Shown in pieces: positions 62,807 to 64,000 of a stretch of 64,000 bases of DNA. The position numbers and the translations under genes are program-made. The notes under the pieces were generated by a model. The model was not told where the DNA came from. It did not search any database and saw nothing but the letters and a program-made list of their open reading frames with translations. The DNA is from Ochromonas danica (Eukaryota; Sar; Chrysophyceae; Chromulinales; Chromulinaceae). Each line of letters begins with the position of its first letter. Within the stretch, counting starts at the first letter, position 1. Location: positions 87,138-151,137 of the forward strand of contig VKHL01000067.1 of the NCBI GenBank assembly GCA_015146655.1, written 5' to 3'.

Positions 62807-63590
62807 GTTGAATGGACAATCCCTTCGCCCCTCTTATCCACTCCAAAGGTGGTGAGGGTAGGTTTGCATTAGGTATTCTGTAGTTAGTTTTTGTGTGTTT
62901 TCGATACACCTGCCAGATAGACAGCCAGAGGTTCTTTAATTTGTAATTTATTGTTGTTGTAATTTTCGGCACACTGTTTGAAATTTGTGCTGTTTTCTTT
63001 TTTGTTGGTGGTTTGATGTTGTTTGAATTGTTTGTAAAGTCTAACTGTGTTGTTTTCATCAGTCTGTTTAGCACAGTTTGGTAGATGCTGGAATTCTCAA
63101 ACTATTCTACTGGTTGTACTAGGATGGTTATTTAGCACTTATATAGAGGGACCTAACTTTGTTCGTAAGTTATGGACCTATGTAAACAAGTTATTTCACG
63201 TAGAATAGGTGGCTAAACCCTCTTTTCCAGTGTTGCCTTTTTCAAGGAGACAACAAGAGCAGTTTTCTCCATTGGAGATAACGTTCGATTCGACTTCTGA
63301 CATTTGCATTATTTTGCAGATCCCTTTTAGTTTACCCGATTTACCCGATTTACCATTTCTTGGCGTTTGAAAAGAGGTCCGAAAAACCAACTTTTCGACC
63401 GCCTTCGAAGCGAAGATGATGTGGAAGCGAGGAGTGCGTGACGCGACGGGCAGGGCCTTGACTTCCTGCTTGTGCTGCTTCCTGTCCTACAGCTCGCCCT
63501 CCACAAACACTGTGTCCATGATCCATGACAAATAGTAGTAATTAGTACCTTGTGCAACTTGGAGACAAACCTTCGTAAACTATTACACCC
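62807..63590. other. spacer between SCOT copies 2 and 3
   Basis: Starts with the shared 3' flank of copies 1 and 2, then AT-rich sequence. GC-rich sequence at about 63380-63520 differs in composition from its surroundings, but no gene is defined. Confidence 0.45.
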
Positions 63591-64000
63591 ATGATCTCCT
63601 CTTCTCTCCTGAAGAAAACAGGCCTCTGGTCCAAGCGATTCCTCTCTGGGAAAGTCTTCACTGACCCCCTGTTGGCCATGCAGGGCTTGAAGGATGGCAT
63701 GACGATAGCCTTCGGAGGCTTTCAAGCTGCGGGTGTTCCAGAGAACTCTATTAAAGCTATCCACAAGATGAACGTGAAGAACCTGGTGGTCGCCTGCAAT
63801 GATGCAGGCTTCCACGACTTTAGTGTGGGAGTGCTCATCACTCACAACCAGGTCGCAAAAATCGTTACCACCTATCTCGGCGACCACAAGCTGTTTGTGG
63901 GTAAGTGGCAGAAGGGTGAGATTGAGTTGGAGATGGTCCCTCAGGGCACATTGGCCGAGAAGATGCGCTCCGCGGGTGCTGGCATTCCTGCTTTCTACAC
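63591..64000 (+). CDS. OXCT1: succinyl-CoA:3-ketoacid CoA-transferase (copy 3, cut by window edge)
   Basis: 136 complete codons visible, open to the last base. The first 69 residues (presequence and [20 protein letters not shown]...) equal copy 1 exactly. Residues about 70-100 carry changes not in copies 1 or 2: CNDAGFHDFSVGVLITHNQVAKI against [23 protein letters not shown]. From [16 protein letters not shown] on, all three copies agree again. Frame is intact, so probably a third functional gene, but the catalytic half lies outside the window. Confidence 0.88.
   Translation, partial: MISSSLLKKTGLWSKRFLSGKVFTDPLLAMQGLKDGMTIAFGGFQAAGVPENSIKAIHKMNVKNLVVACNDAGFHDFSVGVLITHNQVAKIVTTYLGDHKLFVGKWQKGEIELEMVPQGTLAEKMRSAGAGIPAFY

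Overview
This is nuclear DNA from a eukaryote, most likely a unicellular protist. Most genes are single-exon or carry a few short introns (about 53-107 nt) that start GT and end AG. Spacing is about one gene per 2-2.5 kb on both strands, the products are eukaryotic (MICOS, TFIIF, LSM1, p23, ADAT2, USP, La-related), and there is one nuclear-type tRNA-Cys. The phylum cannot be named from this window. The AMT-type ammonium transporter and the absence of long introns fit several protist lineages.

Layout. 1-13.5 kb is a conserved housekeeping block: the end of a coiled-coil gene, MIC60 (-), TFIIF alpha/RAP74 (-), LSM1 (+), an unknown Ser-rich gene (-), p23 (+), DNA ligase I (-) and an APC-family permease (-). 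13.5-31.3 kb is a rearranged block. It holds a 118-bp repeated segment, a broken 3' fragment of a SNIP1-type FHA gene, a palindrome-rich element resembling a MITE, two copies of an HMG-box gene (one apparently broken), the full SNIP1-like gene, and two near-identical copies of an ARM-like gene 9 kb apart. Between the ARM copies lie a dead, 3'-truncated Ty1/copia retrotransposon and a tandem family of small orphan genes. 31.6-39.5 kb is one very large gene (about 2,598 aa).

40.2-58.7 kb is again gene-dense: ammonium transporter, a compact HROB-like recombination factor, a predicted membrane-anchored La-motif protein, a BART-domain protein, tRNA-Cys(GCA), a membrane RING-H2 protein, a histidine acid phosphatase, ADAT2, an organelle-type P-loop ATPase, a fucosyltransferase-like glycosyltransferase, an unknown membrane protein, a secretory atypical SDR and a USP deubiquitinase with an N-terminal signal/anchor. 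59.2-64 kb holds three tandem copies of mitochondrial succinyl-CoA:3-ketoacid CoA-transferase, the last cut by the window edge.

Main themes. (1) Three unrelated gene families (HMG, ARM-like, SCOT) show nearly identical tracts, introns included, with abrupt edges. This is the signature of very recent segmental duplication or gene conversion, or else of an assembly problem. (2) Several genes have unexpected targeting or architecture: a La motif behind a signal peptide and membrane span, a deubiquitinase with a signal peptide, and a DNA ligase with nested starts, the first of which looks mitochondrial. (3) A retroelement sits between 270-bp direct repeats that come from a host gene and are not its LTRs. 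All intron boundaries were read by eye from splice signals and frame continuity.
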